A program made the position numbers and the translations under genes. The notes below the pieces were generated by a model, which did not search any database, had not been told where the DNA came from, and worked only from the letters and a program-made list of their open reading frames with translations. A DNA stretch of 64,000 nucleotides from Tetraselmis striata (Eukaryota > Chlorophyta > Chlorodendrophyceae > Chlorodendrales > Chlorodendraceae), in contig VCJN01001862.1 of assembly GCA_006384855.1 (NCBI GenBank), positions 371,001-435,000 on the forward strand. The letters are read 5' to 3'. Shown one piece after another: positions 13,097-24,032 of the stretch (position 1 is its first letter; every line of letters starts with the position of its first letter).

Positions 13097-13663
13097 ACTC
13101 ATCCCTCTGTGTAATCCTATCTTTCTGGGCGTTGATGGTTATCATTATATGAGTGTCTTGCATTTTCAGAAATATTTTACGTATTTTTTTGCATTTTTCT
13201 GTCTTTTGTCGATAATTTATCGGCCGCCGTCGACCCCGACGATGGCCGCCAGCACCCCGCCCACTATACCAACATCCCATCTTCCATGGCCAATAGGGAC
13301 CAAAATGCCCGGGAATCATGGTGGTTTGGGTGCGGCACTCCCCCTGGGTGATAGAGGAATCAGCGCATAATAAAGTTTTTCGCTGAGATTATCGCCGAAA
13401 TCTGGCCGATATCCCGATTTTAGGGTTTCCAGATGACGGTCCAGAAACCCTTTTAGGGTTTGTACTCTCTACCGCAGCTAGAGAGATGAGTTAGCATCAA
13501 CATACTGGAAGGACGAGGAAAAACGATTAAACCTTGAGTGTGATATGGCCGGTCGACGACATGTATCTGTTTAGTGAACCCGGGTACACCAATCCAGCGT
13601 TAGCCGGAAAGCATATGGTGAAATAAAATATAAATCAACCGCTGAAAGCAGTACCCGGGTACT
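13097..13663. other. region downstream of piggyBac gene
   Basis: AT-richer sequence. Two TTTTAGGG words near 13422 and 13450 are not arranged as a telomere array. No gene seen. Confidence 0.4.
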
Positions 13664-13748
13664 AAAAAATCAACAAAGCAAGCCACCTAAAGCGGCCCGC
13701 ATCCTGCGCGAAGCGGGAGGGATGAGTGCGAGTGCGCGCACGGTTCAG
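13664..13748 (+). repeat. dispersed short repeat, copy 1
   Basis: Shares AATCAACA, AGCAAGCC and AAGCGGCCCGCATCC blocks with 15964-16046, and part of them with 61111-61178 and 16236-16310. The central GCCGCCTAAAAGCGGC of the other copies can fold into a hairpin. This could be a SINE or the end of a larger element. Copies 1 and 2 flank the hAT element. Confidence 0.6.
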
Positions 13749-14329
13749 GCCACGCGTGCACGTGTGTGCGAGGGTGATCCACGGACGTGCTGTGCAGCTT
13801 CGGCAACGGGATGGCGGACGAGCATGCGCCGTCTGATGAGGCAGCGAGCACGCTCTCGAGCCGCCACCAAGTTCAGGACCCCGATGAAATCTCTTGCGAG
13901 TAAGGCCTTCTTGTGACGGTGCCTACCAGGGTTGGGCTGCAGTCCACTTTCGAGTAGTGCATGCTGCAGTGCAAGCTCCAGTACTGCATGCTGCAGGCGG
14001 GCTTCAGTGCAGGCTGCAGTCAACATGCTGCAGTACTGCAGGCTGCAGTGCAGGCTGCAGTAGCACTGAAACTACTGATTATAGGGAAGGGCGGGAAAGT
14101 GAAGGGCAAAGGGGCAGCCATGGCAGATGACTGAGAGGGGCAGCATTGAAGCAATCGTGGTGGAAGATGTAATATATCATTAAATTGCCTACATAGGGGA
14201 ATTGCCTTCTGTTTGTGTGTGTCCAACATTTGTGTGTGTCCAACGATGATGTCCCAACGCATGCATAGTGAAACATGCGTGATGGCATAAAAATCCCTCT
14301 AACCCCCCGCCTCCTCATCCGATGGTTCG

Positions 14330-15060
14330 GCTCGATACTGCTCCAGCATGGACTCCACTGCTTCCCATTGAATGCGGTTGGCCTCCCCCTGATGGCCACT
14401 CCGTCCACGCCCTTTATCTCCTTCTTCAGGGCCTCCTCAGCCTTTGTCTTGAGGTTACCGATGATCTGCCGTGTCAACTGCATGCAACATAGTAGGGAGG
14501 CAGTAGCACAGTTATTGAAACAAAAAACAAAGAGCAGCAGCAGCAGTCGCGGGCAGCCACGGCGCAGACAGACAAGGCAGGGGAGGGCGGGAGAGGAGGA
14601 CATACCTCATGCCGGCCAGGGATGGGCATACTCGGGTCTAGGAACCAGACACAGATTGGAAGAGAGGGTTGTCGACAAGGTGGAAGGGGAGCCGGGCGTA
14701 CACCATCAGCAGGCCCAATAGCTGGAAAAAGACTCTAGCCTTCAAAGTGTCCTTCTGCTTAGCCTTTTTCGATGACCGGAAACAGTCGGCGATGGTGCCG
14801 CCCGCGGCAGGAAGTGACGATGTGGCTTGCGAGGTACGCTTTGACGGCTGGGCGGACGACACGGGGAGCTCGTTGAGCACCTTGTCCGTATAGATGATGT
14901 AAAGCTCGCGGTAGGTGGTATCGTGCGATGTGATCCTTCAGCGTACTGTTCCCCTTGCCAAATGAGTAACTGAACACGTAACCCTTGCCACGACGGGCGG
15001 TGCGGGCAGACGAGATGCCGCCGAGATGCGCCTCATCAGACCACATCTTAACGTCTCGCT
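14330..15060 (-). pseudogene. hAT transposase N-terminal remnant (BED finger)
   Basis: Reading on the minus strand from about 15046, a BED-type zinc-finger remnant is visible (SYSFGKGNSTLKDHIARYH; the first Cys pair is lost or was never Cys). After a frame change near 14930 come TDKVLNELPVSS and MVYARLPFHLVDNPLFQS, the lP-x-lVDn-lF segment typical of hAT transposases. A further piece (QIIGNLKTKAEEALKKEI) lies near 14440. The catalytic core and dimerisation domain are absent, so this copy cannot be autonomous. Confidence 0.65.
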
Positions 15061-15283
15061 CGTGGTTGGTTATGGCGTGGGGGCCCTCGTGCGTGGGGCA
15101 GTGAACCGCCGTGTAGGCCGCCCTTATCGGCTAAGTGGCACAGCCAACCGCACAGGACGTTCGAATTTCTACACTCGTCGGGCGGCATGCTAGTGTCATG
15201 CAGCACGAAAAAAGACCATACGGCACGGTTGTTCTCGCGCTTGGTGCCGCCCCAGCAGCCGGCGGCGGCTTTGCTGAGGATAG

Positions 15284-15306
15284 ACGGGGGGGGGGGGGGG
15301 GGGGGG
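15284..15306. repeat. poly(G) tract inside hAT element
   Basis: Homopolymer of about 22 G within the transposon, showing that these tracts also arise in mobile DNA. Confidence 0.9.
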
Positions 15307-15928
15307 TCATTGGGGCTCAGCCCTAAGAGGGGGTCATCTTCGTCGTCGTCGATGAGAATACCGTCGGCTTGCGTCCCAATTGGTGCCGGTGTCACTCTTG
15401 CTGAGCTGTTGGCGGCAGTGCTGGCCGCGGCGGCAGCGGTAGGGGTTGTCCTCCGCCATCGCCTCGTCCGCCAGCATCGCCGCTGCGCCCTGCTTCGCGG
15501 CAGACTGGTCTCCCTCCATATAATTGACGAAGACTGGCGAGAGGATGATGACAGGTAGATAGTGGTGCATGGGTGAGCGTGAAGTGAGGATAGGTTCGGC
15601 TGGTGTGTGTGGTCTGTGCCCCGATGCGGCGACGTGTGATGCTACGAGCGAGTACGGTGCTATCCGCAGCGCTCCGACCGCTGGAACCGTCGCCATATGG
15701 CTTATTATCAGTGGGGGCGCCATCCAGACGTTATCCAGTCAGATTTAGGGCACTTTGGGTAACTGCACTGCAGCCCCTTTTCGGGAAGTACTGCAGGCTG
15801 CAGTGCAGTAGCTTAACTGCAGGCTGCAGTTTCTGCAGTAGATACTGCAGCCCAACCCTGGTACCTACCATTGACTACCTTTTGTAATCCAAAATGCTTT
15901 TGTAATCCAAACCAGTGACTACCGTACT

Positions 15929-16046
15929 GGTGTGAATTACAAAAAGGGCAGTTCCCCAGAATTAGAAAATCAACACAGCAAGCCGCCTAAAAGCGGCCCG
16001 CATCCCGCATAAGGCGGGATGGATGAGTGATGCGCACACGGTTCAG
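15929..16046 (+). repeat. dispersed short repeat, copy 2
   Basis: The first 68 bases (15929-15996) match 61111-61178 almost exactly (GTGTGAATTACAAAAAGG and onward). The second part matches 13664-13748. A degenerate further copy lies at about 16236-16310. Confidence 0.65.
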
Positions 16047-16310
16047 AGTCCATACCGTACTGGTACTAGTACCTAATGGGGGCAGCATGCCAGCATCAGG
16101 CCAGCAGTGATACTTGCTACCAGTACCCGGGTACTGACTACTTGCGTGAATTACAAAAAGGCGCTGACTGCTGGTGCGAATTTAAAAAGAAGGTCAGCAA
16201 CAAATCCACCGCTATGATGTCGGCGGCTACTATAAAAGCAGTACGGTGCGCAGATACTGGATCAGCAACATACCGTAGCAAGCCGCCGACCAAAAGCGGC
16301 CCGCATGCGT

Positions 16311-17707
16311 CCAGCACGAGGCCTAAGGATTAATTACTACTCGTACCCGTACCTGCACCAGTACGGATGAACATCAATAAAAATTTTCGGATATGCTGCT
16401 CCGGAATCACAAGTAATAAACCGCCCAGAAATAAAGTGATCGCCTTTTGCAGCTTGCTCATGTAACTTTGTATAATCCTCATATAAAACATACATCATGA
16501 ATGAACCCAAAACATAGAATAACAAGCTGGGTACCCGGGTACTCGAGTAAATACTCGGTTATCAACATTTTAAAATATCACGACGAGTTGCGGGTTTTGC
16601 GCGGGACATAAACCGCTGCGCGTATGGAGACACCCGTAGCGGCAGTGACGCGATTGCGGTAGCACGCGCCTGACCGAGCGGAGGGCCGGCGGCGGCATGC
16701 GGGGCAGCAGCGCACCGGATATACGATGACCTGCGCCACAATTGCATAATATACTGGTATAGCAGGGAGGGAGAAATGTACGGCACGAGAAGCCGCGTGC
16801 ATCGCCGAGGCACACTTCCCTTCCCGGCGCCCACCCTCTCACCTCAACACACACTAGGCAGCGAGGGCGAAAGCCACCGGCGCAGGACTCGGCCTCTGCC
16901 CCCCATCTGTGGCGGCGCCGGCGAGCCTGCATGGCTGCCGGCGCTCCCGGCGCGTGCCGTCCGCGTGCATGAGCGGATGCTGCGCGGCGCAGCAAGTGCT
17001 GCCGCCCTCTTGGCTGGGTGCCGTCAGTAGTTACGGTTAGTGGTTACGAATCCGGGCTACTGCTGGTCCAGCGGCTCCGAGGCGCCTACCGCCGCCACGA
17101 ACTTGGCACCGCTCCCGCCCGGGAGACCCTCAACCGCACAAGCCACGCGTGGTGCCACAGGATCAACGGCGCCCCGCGCTTGCGGGATAGGCTCCTCGGG
17201 CCCGCAGAGCGCTGCTGCCCGGACGGTGGTCGGCTTCGCCCGCAACGACAGCGACAGCCCGCAGGTACACCGGACAGCACCCGTACTTGTCGCAGGACGT
17301 CTTATCCACGACTTATCGCTAACTGCGCGACCTGACGGCTTCGTGGGACGGGTTATAGCGACGTCTGGCGGGCCAACGGGGCGCCGCTACCGCCCACACA
17401 TGCGAACCCGCGCGGTGCCGTTCGGCCGCCGCACGCACGCTCCAGCGCCATTCGTGGTCCCTGCCGTCAGCACTTTTGGCTCCGGTTGCGCTCCAGCTGG
17501 CGTCGTGGCTGCGACCGCTTCTGCTGTGCACTGAAAGGAGAGCAGGGGACTTTACCGCACCTTCCTCGGTGGCAGCACAGTCCAGTGCCAGGCGTCCCCA
17601 ACCGAGGCGCCTAGAACACTCAAATCATATCAGGAGCGAGGGATTCGCCTGCCGGGGAGCTATTTTCTGCGCACTGCAGAGGAGCCTTTCTCAGGGAGGT
17701 GCCCACA
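16311..17707. other. intergenic region upstream of kinase gene
   Basis: Open frames exist on both strands around 16.6-17.5 kb, but they overlap, are Arg/Ala-rich and show no domain. I treat them as chance frames in GC-rich DNA. The 5' UTR and promoter of the kinase gene should lie in the last few hundred bases. Confidence 0.4.
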
Positions 17708-17889
17708 ATGGCGCCCAGTGGCTTGATGACGCTGAGCGCCTCCAGCCAGAGCCTGCAGTCTGTGGCGTCGGTGTCATCCGGTGGCCCGGGTGACGGGGAT
17801 AAGATCCGACTACGCTTCAGCTACGGCGGGCGCATTGAGCAGGTGCTCGCTGGCCCCTATTCCAAATCGCCTGTGTTCCACTGTCAGTG

Positions 17890-17925
<36 letters not shown>

Positions 17926-20900
17926 CCCCCCCCTTCTTGGAGAGGAGTGCCTTAATCGCAATATGTATATCTTCAGTATATCATAAATGCATAACCGCCA
18001 GGCAATGCTTGGCCCAGCCAGCGACGGTGGGCGTTATGGCTGAGCTCGGTGCATTCTGATGCGCTTCTCATCTAGTTCCCCCCGATGACAGTTTGCTCAA
18101 TTGTAGTGCCACCTTTACATGCCATGACAGCATTACATCCGGCGACTGACGCTCAGCGGATGTCCTGATGCTGCCCTAACAGGGCGTAGATGGTGCCTAC
18201 AAGTACCATGGCGGCCAGCAGTACCTGGACAGCTTGCCGCGCGAGTGGAGCTACGCAGACCTCATGTTCCGGCTGAGCGAGAAGATGCAGCACGCGGTGG
18301 CTGTTAAGTACCAGCTCCCTGGGGAGGACCTGGACCCGGATGCGCTCATCTCGGTCACCGACAACAGCGACCTGCAGGTGAACCCCCCCCTTCCCCCCCC
18401 CCCCCCCCCCTTCATCCCCCACAACACTCCTCTTGGCTACCACCTACCAGGCTATTTAAAGGGAGAATTAGGTCAGAAAAAAGCATGACTACGTCACGCA
18501 TATTCCTGCGCAAAGGTGCGAAACACCCATTGCGTTTTGGGCCCAGAACTGTATTTACTTGCACGGTGTATGAGAATCGAAAATCTCTTTCCATGGATTG
18601 GTGTCCTTCGCGTACTCACTCCTGCCCTGTCCCCGCTGTTGCTGCTGCGGCGCAGGAAATGTTCGATGAGTACATGCGCGCACTCAGCATGCCAGGCACT
18701 CCCGTCAAGACATTCCGCCTGCGCGTCTTCCTCTTTCGCGCACAGGAGGATGTGTACATGCCAGAAAAACTGCAGGCCCTGAGCCGCGGCTCCAGCCAGC
18801 GGGACCTGCAGATATCCTCTGGTGGCGGCAGGTAGCTCCCCCCCCCCCCCCCCCCCCGGCCCCCCTTCTCTTCCCCCGCGACCCTTGAAATTGCATGTGC
18901 ACGAGCAAGCATGTACGTCCCTGCATGCCAGTGCTGAAACGTCCTGCAGCTGATACTAGAACGAAAGCCGATCAACTGCTTTCTAGGCAGAAAGGCTACG
19001 AGTTGCCATACAGATTCTGTTCTTGTGGGCCAATCCAAAGCAGCTTGAACCCAGAGTAATGTTCAGTCCATGGGCATCCTCTGTACTCTTTACTTGATGC
19101 CCACCTGGAGCTACTATGGCATATCTTAAGCTGTCTTGATTGACGCCGATCCGCAGAGGGCGAACGATGCCGACTGTGCGCATGGACTTTTATGCGCTCC
19201 TTGACTCGCCTCGCCTGCCTCCTGGCCGATGTTTTTTGCCGCATGCCCGCGAGGCGAGATGTGACGTACTGTTGCACTGGGTCTCAAAATTGAGTAGCTG
19301 CCTTGTACCATGCAGTAGATAAAGATATTGAACCGTGTTGTATGTGTGGTGTGTGTATTCTGATATATGACCAGATAGGCACTGCCATCCCATTCTTTGC
19401 CCAGGTGTCAATCGCAATGCTATATGAATCCTGGTTACATGGTTACCGTGCCGTTAAAATGTGTAGCTCTGTATCTCTGAGCTTTAGGCTTGTGGAGCCC
19501 TGGCGCGTACTGAGTCGTCAGCGCGTCCCCCTCCCCCTCTGCAAACCTGCAGCCAGCGCCTGCCAAGCGAGCCCCGATACAGCGAGAACGACGATGAGGT
19601 CGCTGAGCTGAGGAGCGAGCTGAATGTTGGCAAGCGTGTGTCCTGGAGCTCCTTTGGCTCCACCACCTCCTCCGCCTCGCTTCAGTCTGCCGTGTCCAAG
19701 TCGTCCCAGAAGCCCCCGGTGCTGCCCACCCGCCCAGTCGCGCCCAAGGACGCCGTCGCCGCGTGGGAGGACGGCTTCCGCGCGGGCCAGGAGGCCAGCT
19801 ACTTTGCAGAGGAGTGCATGTGGGAGGAGGTGCTGATGAAGAAGCTGAACCGCGCGACCAAGTACTGCTCCTTCTCGGAGCTGTGCGGGCCGGAGGAGGA
19901 GGCGGAGGACGCGGCGGCGGCGGCCAGTGGCAACGAGCTGAGTGCTGACGCGCAGGAGTGGTTTGACACCCAGGCGGCCGGCGAGGCTGACACCGTCATG
20001 GCCGATGCGCACCGGCGGCCGATGCTGAGCGTTCGAGACAGGGCGCCCGGCGACGCGCCGCATGCGGCGCCGGCCACTGACCGCGAGGCGCTGTACAGCC
20101 AGCCTGAAGAGGAGGAGGAGGAGGAGGAGGAGGAGGGAGTCGGCGGTGGGTGGGAGGCCTGCCAGGCGCCGTACCTGCCCAACCTCGGCAGCGACTTCGG
20201 GGTGGTGACAGAGAGCGAGGAGGCTGCGCCCAAAGCGCGCGTCAAGCTACCTAGCCAGCTGGGCAGCGACCTGGGCGACGACCAGTCGCACGTGAGGGTC
20301 ACCCCGCGGCCTGGCCAGCTGGGCAACGGCCACAATGGTTACGGCAAGCCACCCACGCCGCCGAGACCGGGGTACCTGCTGCCGGGTGCGGGCCCGGGCG
20401 TGACTCGCCTGGGCATGGCCGACGGGGCGCACGGCGGCGGCGGCCACCAGCAGCACACGGACCACCCGGTGGACCAGGCGCTGGAGGCCGCGATGCACCA
20501 TCATCCCCACGGCAGCATGGACCTGTACTCGCCCCCCTCCCCCGGGCTGAACCGCCAGTGGAGCGGCAGCAGCAGCAAGAGCAGCCACAGCGTGCACTAC
20601 GTGCCGCAGGAGGAGGTGAAGGTGCTGTGCAAGATCGGGGAGGGCGCTTTCGGGGAGGTGAGCCTGGCGACGGCGCCCATCTTCGGCAAGGTGGCCGTCA
20701 AGTGGCTCAAGGCCAGCAAGCTGGGCGGGCGGCACAGCCCCGCGTTCTGGCAGGAGGCGGAGCTGCTGGGCAGCCTGAACCACCCCAACGTCATTCGCTT
20801 CTTCGGCGTGGTGGTTGAGAGCGTGGCGGCGCAGAACGTGGTGGGCATCATCACCGAGTACATGAGCGGCGGCAGCCTCAGCGCACTGCTGCACACGCCG

Positions 20901-21452
20901 CCCGGGCTGCAGCTGCCGCCCGTCATCCCGCTGCGTCGGCGCGCGGAGCTCGCGCTCGGCGCCGTCAACGGCATGGCATACCTGCACGAGCTGCGCATCG
21001 TGCACTTTGACCTCAAGCCCGACAACCTGCTCGTGGACGGCGACCTGTACACCGCCACAAACGTCAAGGTGGCCGACTTCGGGCTCTCCAAGCACAAGTA
21101 CACCTCGTACGTGAGCGGCTGCAAGGACCTGCGCGGCACGCTGCCTTACATGGCGCCGGAGCTGGTGTCGGACCCCGATCACGTGAGCGAGAAGGCAGAC
21201 GTCTGGAGCATGGGCATTGTGCTGTGGGAGCTGGTGGCGCGGCAGGTGCCCTACGTGGAGCTCAGCCCGCAGCAGATCGTGAGCGGCCTCATGAGCGGCT
21301 GCCTGCGCCCCGAGATCCCGGACTGGGTGGAGGACGAGTGGCGCCTGCTGTTGGAGTCGTGCCTGGTCGTCAACCCCCAGCACCGCCCCTCGTTCCGCGA
21401 GCTCGCGGCGCGCCTCGAGCGCGTCCGCGACGAGGCGGCCTTCCTCTCCTGA
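17708..21452 (+). CDS. PB1-domain Raf-like MAP kinase kinase kinase
   Basis: Predicted cytosolic Ser/Thr (or dual-specificity) kinase of the plant Raf-like MAP3K class, acting in a phosphorelay. Exons: 17708-17872 (donor uncertain), 18183-18377, 18656-18831, 19553-21452, about 811 residues. A PB1 domain fills exons 1-3 (KIRLRFSYGGRI, VKYQLPGEDLDPDALISV, NSDLQ). A low-complexity middle with a Glu run follows (residues about 180-525). The kinase domain, about residues 530-800, has the glycine loop GEGAFGEV, AVKWLK (Lys), HFDLKPDNLLV (catalytic loop), VADFGLSK, GTLPYMAPEL and SEKADVWSMGIVLWEL. HFDLK in place of HRDLK is typical of the plant PB1-Raf group. Introns 1-3 carry poly(C) runs starting 5-8 bases after the donor. 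The exon-1 donor was chosen at GTGTTC to keep frame; GTCAGT and GTGACC nearby do not fit the phase of exon 2. Confidence 0.9.
17891..17924. repeat. poly(C) tract, 34 bp, donor-proximal
   Basis: Begins just after the GTGACC at the end of kinase exon 1. Similar runs follow the donors of intron 2 (about 18383-18410) and intron 3 (about 18839-18857). Confidence 0.9.
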
Positions 21453-22850
21453 GCCACATGGCTCTCCTGCTGGGCCCCCTCAAGCCTGGAGCCCTCCCAT
21501 CCCCAAGACAAGCCCCCCCTCCAAGCTCCTCCGAGCTCCCCCGTTCCATGACATGCGATCAGTTGCAGCCACGGCTGCGACCACCCGGCGCTGCGCCGCC
21601 TCGGCAAGACCCAGGCCGGCATGTGCACATGATCAAGACACTGCCGCTCCCTGCGCCCACTCTCAGGCACCAGGCAGCGACCCTACCCTTGTTTGCCTGT
21701 CCACTATTTTAGCACATTGGAGGGCGCAGGAGACACCCGAGGCGGCGGCGGGACCGCCTTCCACTTTCCTGGAGGTGACGGCCCTTGCTGCCGCCTGGTC
21801 GACCGCGCCAAATTAGGCCGCCGCAACAGAAGGGGGGACAGAGGTTTTGGAGTCTGCCTGTGTGGGCTGTGGCGCACCTCTGATGGACCCCCGCATCCGG
21901 CATGCAGTAGGTGTTGGTGGGCATGAGGGCGCCGTCCTTAGCCCCGGGGTGCGTGCCCACAGTGCAGGGCTTCGGACTGGCAGCGACGGCCATTCATTAG
22001 CCTGCCAGCCGGTGCCCAGCACGCTGTGCCGCATGTGTCCCCGCCGGACTGAAGTCGGCGCCTAGCTATAGATTTGCGGCTGAAGCTGCACCCCCATAAA
22101 CCAAAAAAAAAAAATGTAAAAGAAAGTTAGACAGACCCGGCTGTGGTCCACAGCTGCATGCCGGCTGCTGTTCTCCGAGCTCTCACCCAAGCCACTGCCC
22201 CAGTCAAAGACATAGAAGTGCCTCATTTGGCGTAACACCATCATGGACTGTGCACCGATGTATCAGTGGGCTCGTGTATATGGACAACTGTCTTCAACGG
22301 ATAGCTCAAAGTCGGTGTGGTAGCGTCATATCCGCCTCGCCATTACGGCCGTTTCCTGTGCAGAGAAAAACATGCAACATACATTATCCCTAGTGGCGGC
22401 CGTACGCGTCGCTGGGAATTCTCTCAAGTGCTGAGTACTCCTTGGGATTCAGTATCTTGTTTTGCGGATATTTGCACCCCCCCCCCCCCCCCCCCCCCGC
22501 CTTTTATTTCTGAGGGAGAAATAGGCAAGAAATACAGTTGCTATGGCCTTGCCTGTAGTTTGTCAGTCGTCTGCTATGAATGAAAGAAGTTATTCTACTC
22601 CTCACTAGTCGCTACCGGCCTGCCCGGCTGCCATACCGCACAGCTCCTGTTTTGCTCTGGGTTTGCGCGCGCGTGGTGTCACAAAAATATAATTCGATAT
22701 TGTGCCGGTAGAGCGGGCTGAAAGATATGTAAGGATTACTTAAGGACCTGATGACATTCGGATTCTAACAGCTGGTCAATAGATTACCGCAATGGGTTTG
22801 TGGAAGGGCATTCGAGACATTCTCCGGCCGGGCATAGCAATCATTATTAT
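21453..22850. other. kinase 3' region and intergenic DNA
   Basis: Contains a TGTAA word near 22114 (possible polyadenylation signal, far from the stop) and a poly(C) tract at about 22476-22498. No gene seen. Confidence 0.4.
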
Positions 22851-23035
22851 GATCTAAACTAGTTTATGGGGTTTCCATCCTTGACCTAACCGCTTTTCAG
22901 CTACAAGTGCTGCGCAGTGGTACGGGAACTAGTAACTGTTGTTGCGCCCTTGTTGGGTGCAGCACGAGTAGACATAAAAGCAGCCAGAACAGCTGAGCCT
23001 GCCATCTTCCAGTTTTCGCTGCGTTCCACGCAGCG
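22851..23035 (+). repeat. A1 split direct repeat, element copy 1
   Basis: 185 bp starting GATCTAAACTAGTTTATGGG. It ends in a perfect 19-nt hairpin with 8-bp stem and TCC loop (CGCTGCGT, ACGCAGCG). Repeated at 25767-25951. Confidence 0.9.
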
Positions 23036-23148
23036 ATGTAAAAACTGTCTCGTAACCCGTTGCGAGCAAGGTCACCCCAGGTTGTTCAAGACCACACCCG
23101 GCTCGCCACCCGAGTGTGATATTCTCGTCCGTACGTCCGTGCGTTACT

Positions 23149-24024
23149 ATGTCAGATGGAGAAGAACCCGTCGCTGAGCCGACGCTGCAGTCGCTGAACG
23201 CAGATATGAGGGCCCAGTCTTCATTACTGCGAGAGCTGGCTACAGCTGTGGCACAATTGACGGCTCGTGATCGCGTTGTTGATGGAGAAGGGGCACATGG
23301 CTCCGGCTCAGGGCAGCGCTTCGCGAGACAGCCGACAGGCAGCGGGGGAGCCGCAGAGCGCCCCGACTTGCTAGAGCTAGCCCAGAGCGGCCGTGTCGGA
23401 GCAAAATCCGTGAGTGCCGAGGATGATTACCTCGCGGTGCCAGAGCTACTGCAGAGAGCAGAGTCTGGTTACGAGGCCGTTCGACCGGTCAGTCGAGTGC
23501 CTGGACTTTTCCCTTTGAGCACCGACCTAACGAACGAGTATCTCAAGCAGGATGACCGGCGTCTGCCGGCCCAGGAGGAGTACTTGTGGATGTCGTGTTT
23601 CGGGGCCCACATGGCCGCCCTTTTCGTGGCGCTCGACGAGCTACTGCCCTACGTCCCTTCCAGCAACCAGGACTTCACCCCCTACCTCGCGAGAGCCCGG
23701 AACCACGCCGAGGCCATCGACAAGGCGTTTCGGTTTCGTTTGGCCTTCCTACGGAAGCTCAATGAGATCAAGCGTGTGCACGGTGACCAAGGTGTTCTGG
23801 ATGTGCTGCGAGCTCAGCATTTTCAGCCTGCTTCGGAGCATCTGGGTTCCGCGATCTTTGGGGACCTCGTGCGGGACTACGAGCGTCGTGTTTTCGAGGC
23901 GACCGTTGCCAGCAGCGCCAAGGCGACCGCTACTTCTCGAGTGGCGGCTGCAGCCGCAGGCCGCGGGCGTGGGCGAGGACGTGGCGGCGGACGTGGACGT
24001 GGCCGCGAAGGTGAGCACGAGTGA
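23149..24024 (+). CDS. Gag-like protein of YR retroelement
   Basis: Structural protein of 291 residues expected to package element RNA. ATG at 23149 (MSDGEEP) follows A1 by 113 bases. The N-terminus is acidic. The central part shows EEYLWMSCFGAHMAAL and RNHAEAIDKAFRFRLAFLRK, a pattern also seen in the Gag of the PAT-like element at 40.4-40.9 kb (DEYMHLGCYAFF). The C-terminus is a Gly-Arg tail (GRGRGRGRGGGRGRGR) likely to bind nucleic acid. It stops at TGA 24022-24024; the same frame remains open beyond into the recombinase. Confidence 0.8.
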   Translation: MSDGEEPVAEPTLQSLNADMRAQSSLLRELATAVAQLTARDRVVDGEGAHGSGSGQRFARQPTGSGGAAERPDLLELAQSGRVGAKSVSAEDDYLAVPELLQRAESGYEAVRPVSRVPGLFPLSTDLTNEYLKQDDRRLPAQEEYLWMSCFGAHMAALFVALDELLPYVPSSNQDFTPYLARARNHAEAIDKAFRFRLAFLRKLNEIKRVHGDQGVLDVLRAQHFQPASEHLGSAIFGDLVRDYERRVFEATVASSAKATATSRVAAAAAGRGRGRGRGGGRGRGREGEHE

Positions 24025-24032
24025 CGGTGTGG
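24022..24032 (+). promoter_or_regulatory. candidate leaky stop TGA-CGG between gag and YR
   Basis: TGACGGTGTGG at the Gag stop. The downstream recombinase is in the same frame with no other stop and has no ATG until 24238. UGA followed by CGG is an established readthrough context in some plant viral RNAs. The same 11 bases occur at 40939 and 49212. Confidence 0.6.

Larger units (their letters stand above)
13919..15868. mobile_element. hAT-like DNA transposon, decayed
   Basis: Inverted repeats start with CAGGGTTGGGCTGCAGT at 13927 and end with its complement at 15860, giving a 1,934-bp element. The flanks GTGCCTAC (13919-13926) and GTACCTAC (15861-15868) are an 8-bp target duplication with one difference. 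CAGGG ends and 8-bp duplications are hallmarks of hAT elements. CTGCAG-rich subterminal repeats lie at about 13935-14060 and 15770-15850. The minus strand carries remnants of the N-terminal part of a transposase only. Confidence 0.85.

Noticed and set aside
13415-13460. Two TTTTAGGG words (algal telomere-type)
   Set aside because: Only two, not in tandem; not a telomere or interstitial array.
16562-17534. Several overlapping frames before the kinase gene
   Set aside because: No recognisable motif, both strands equally open, composition of chance frames in GC-rich DNA.
20247-21383. 378-codon open frame antisense to the kinase
   Set aside because: Shadow of the GC-rich kinase exon; Val/Leu/His-rich with no domain, while the sense strand encodes a complete kinase domain.
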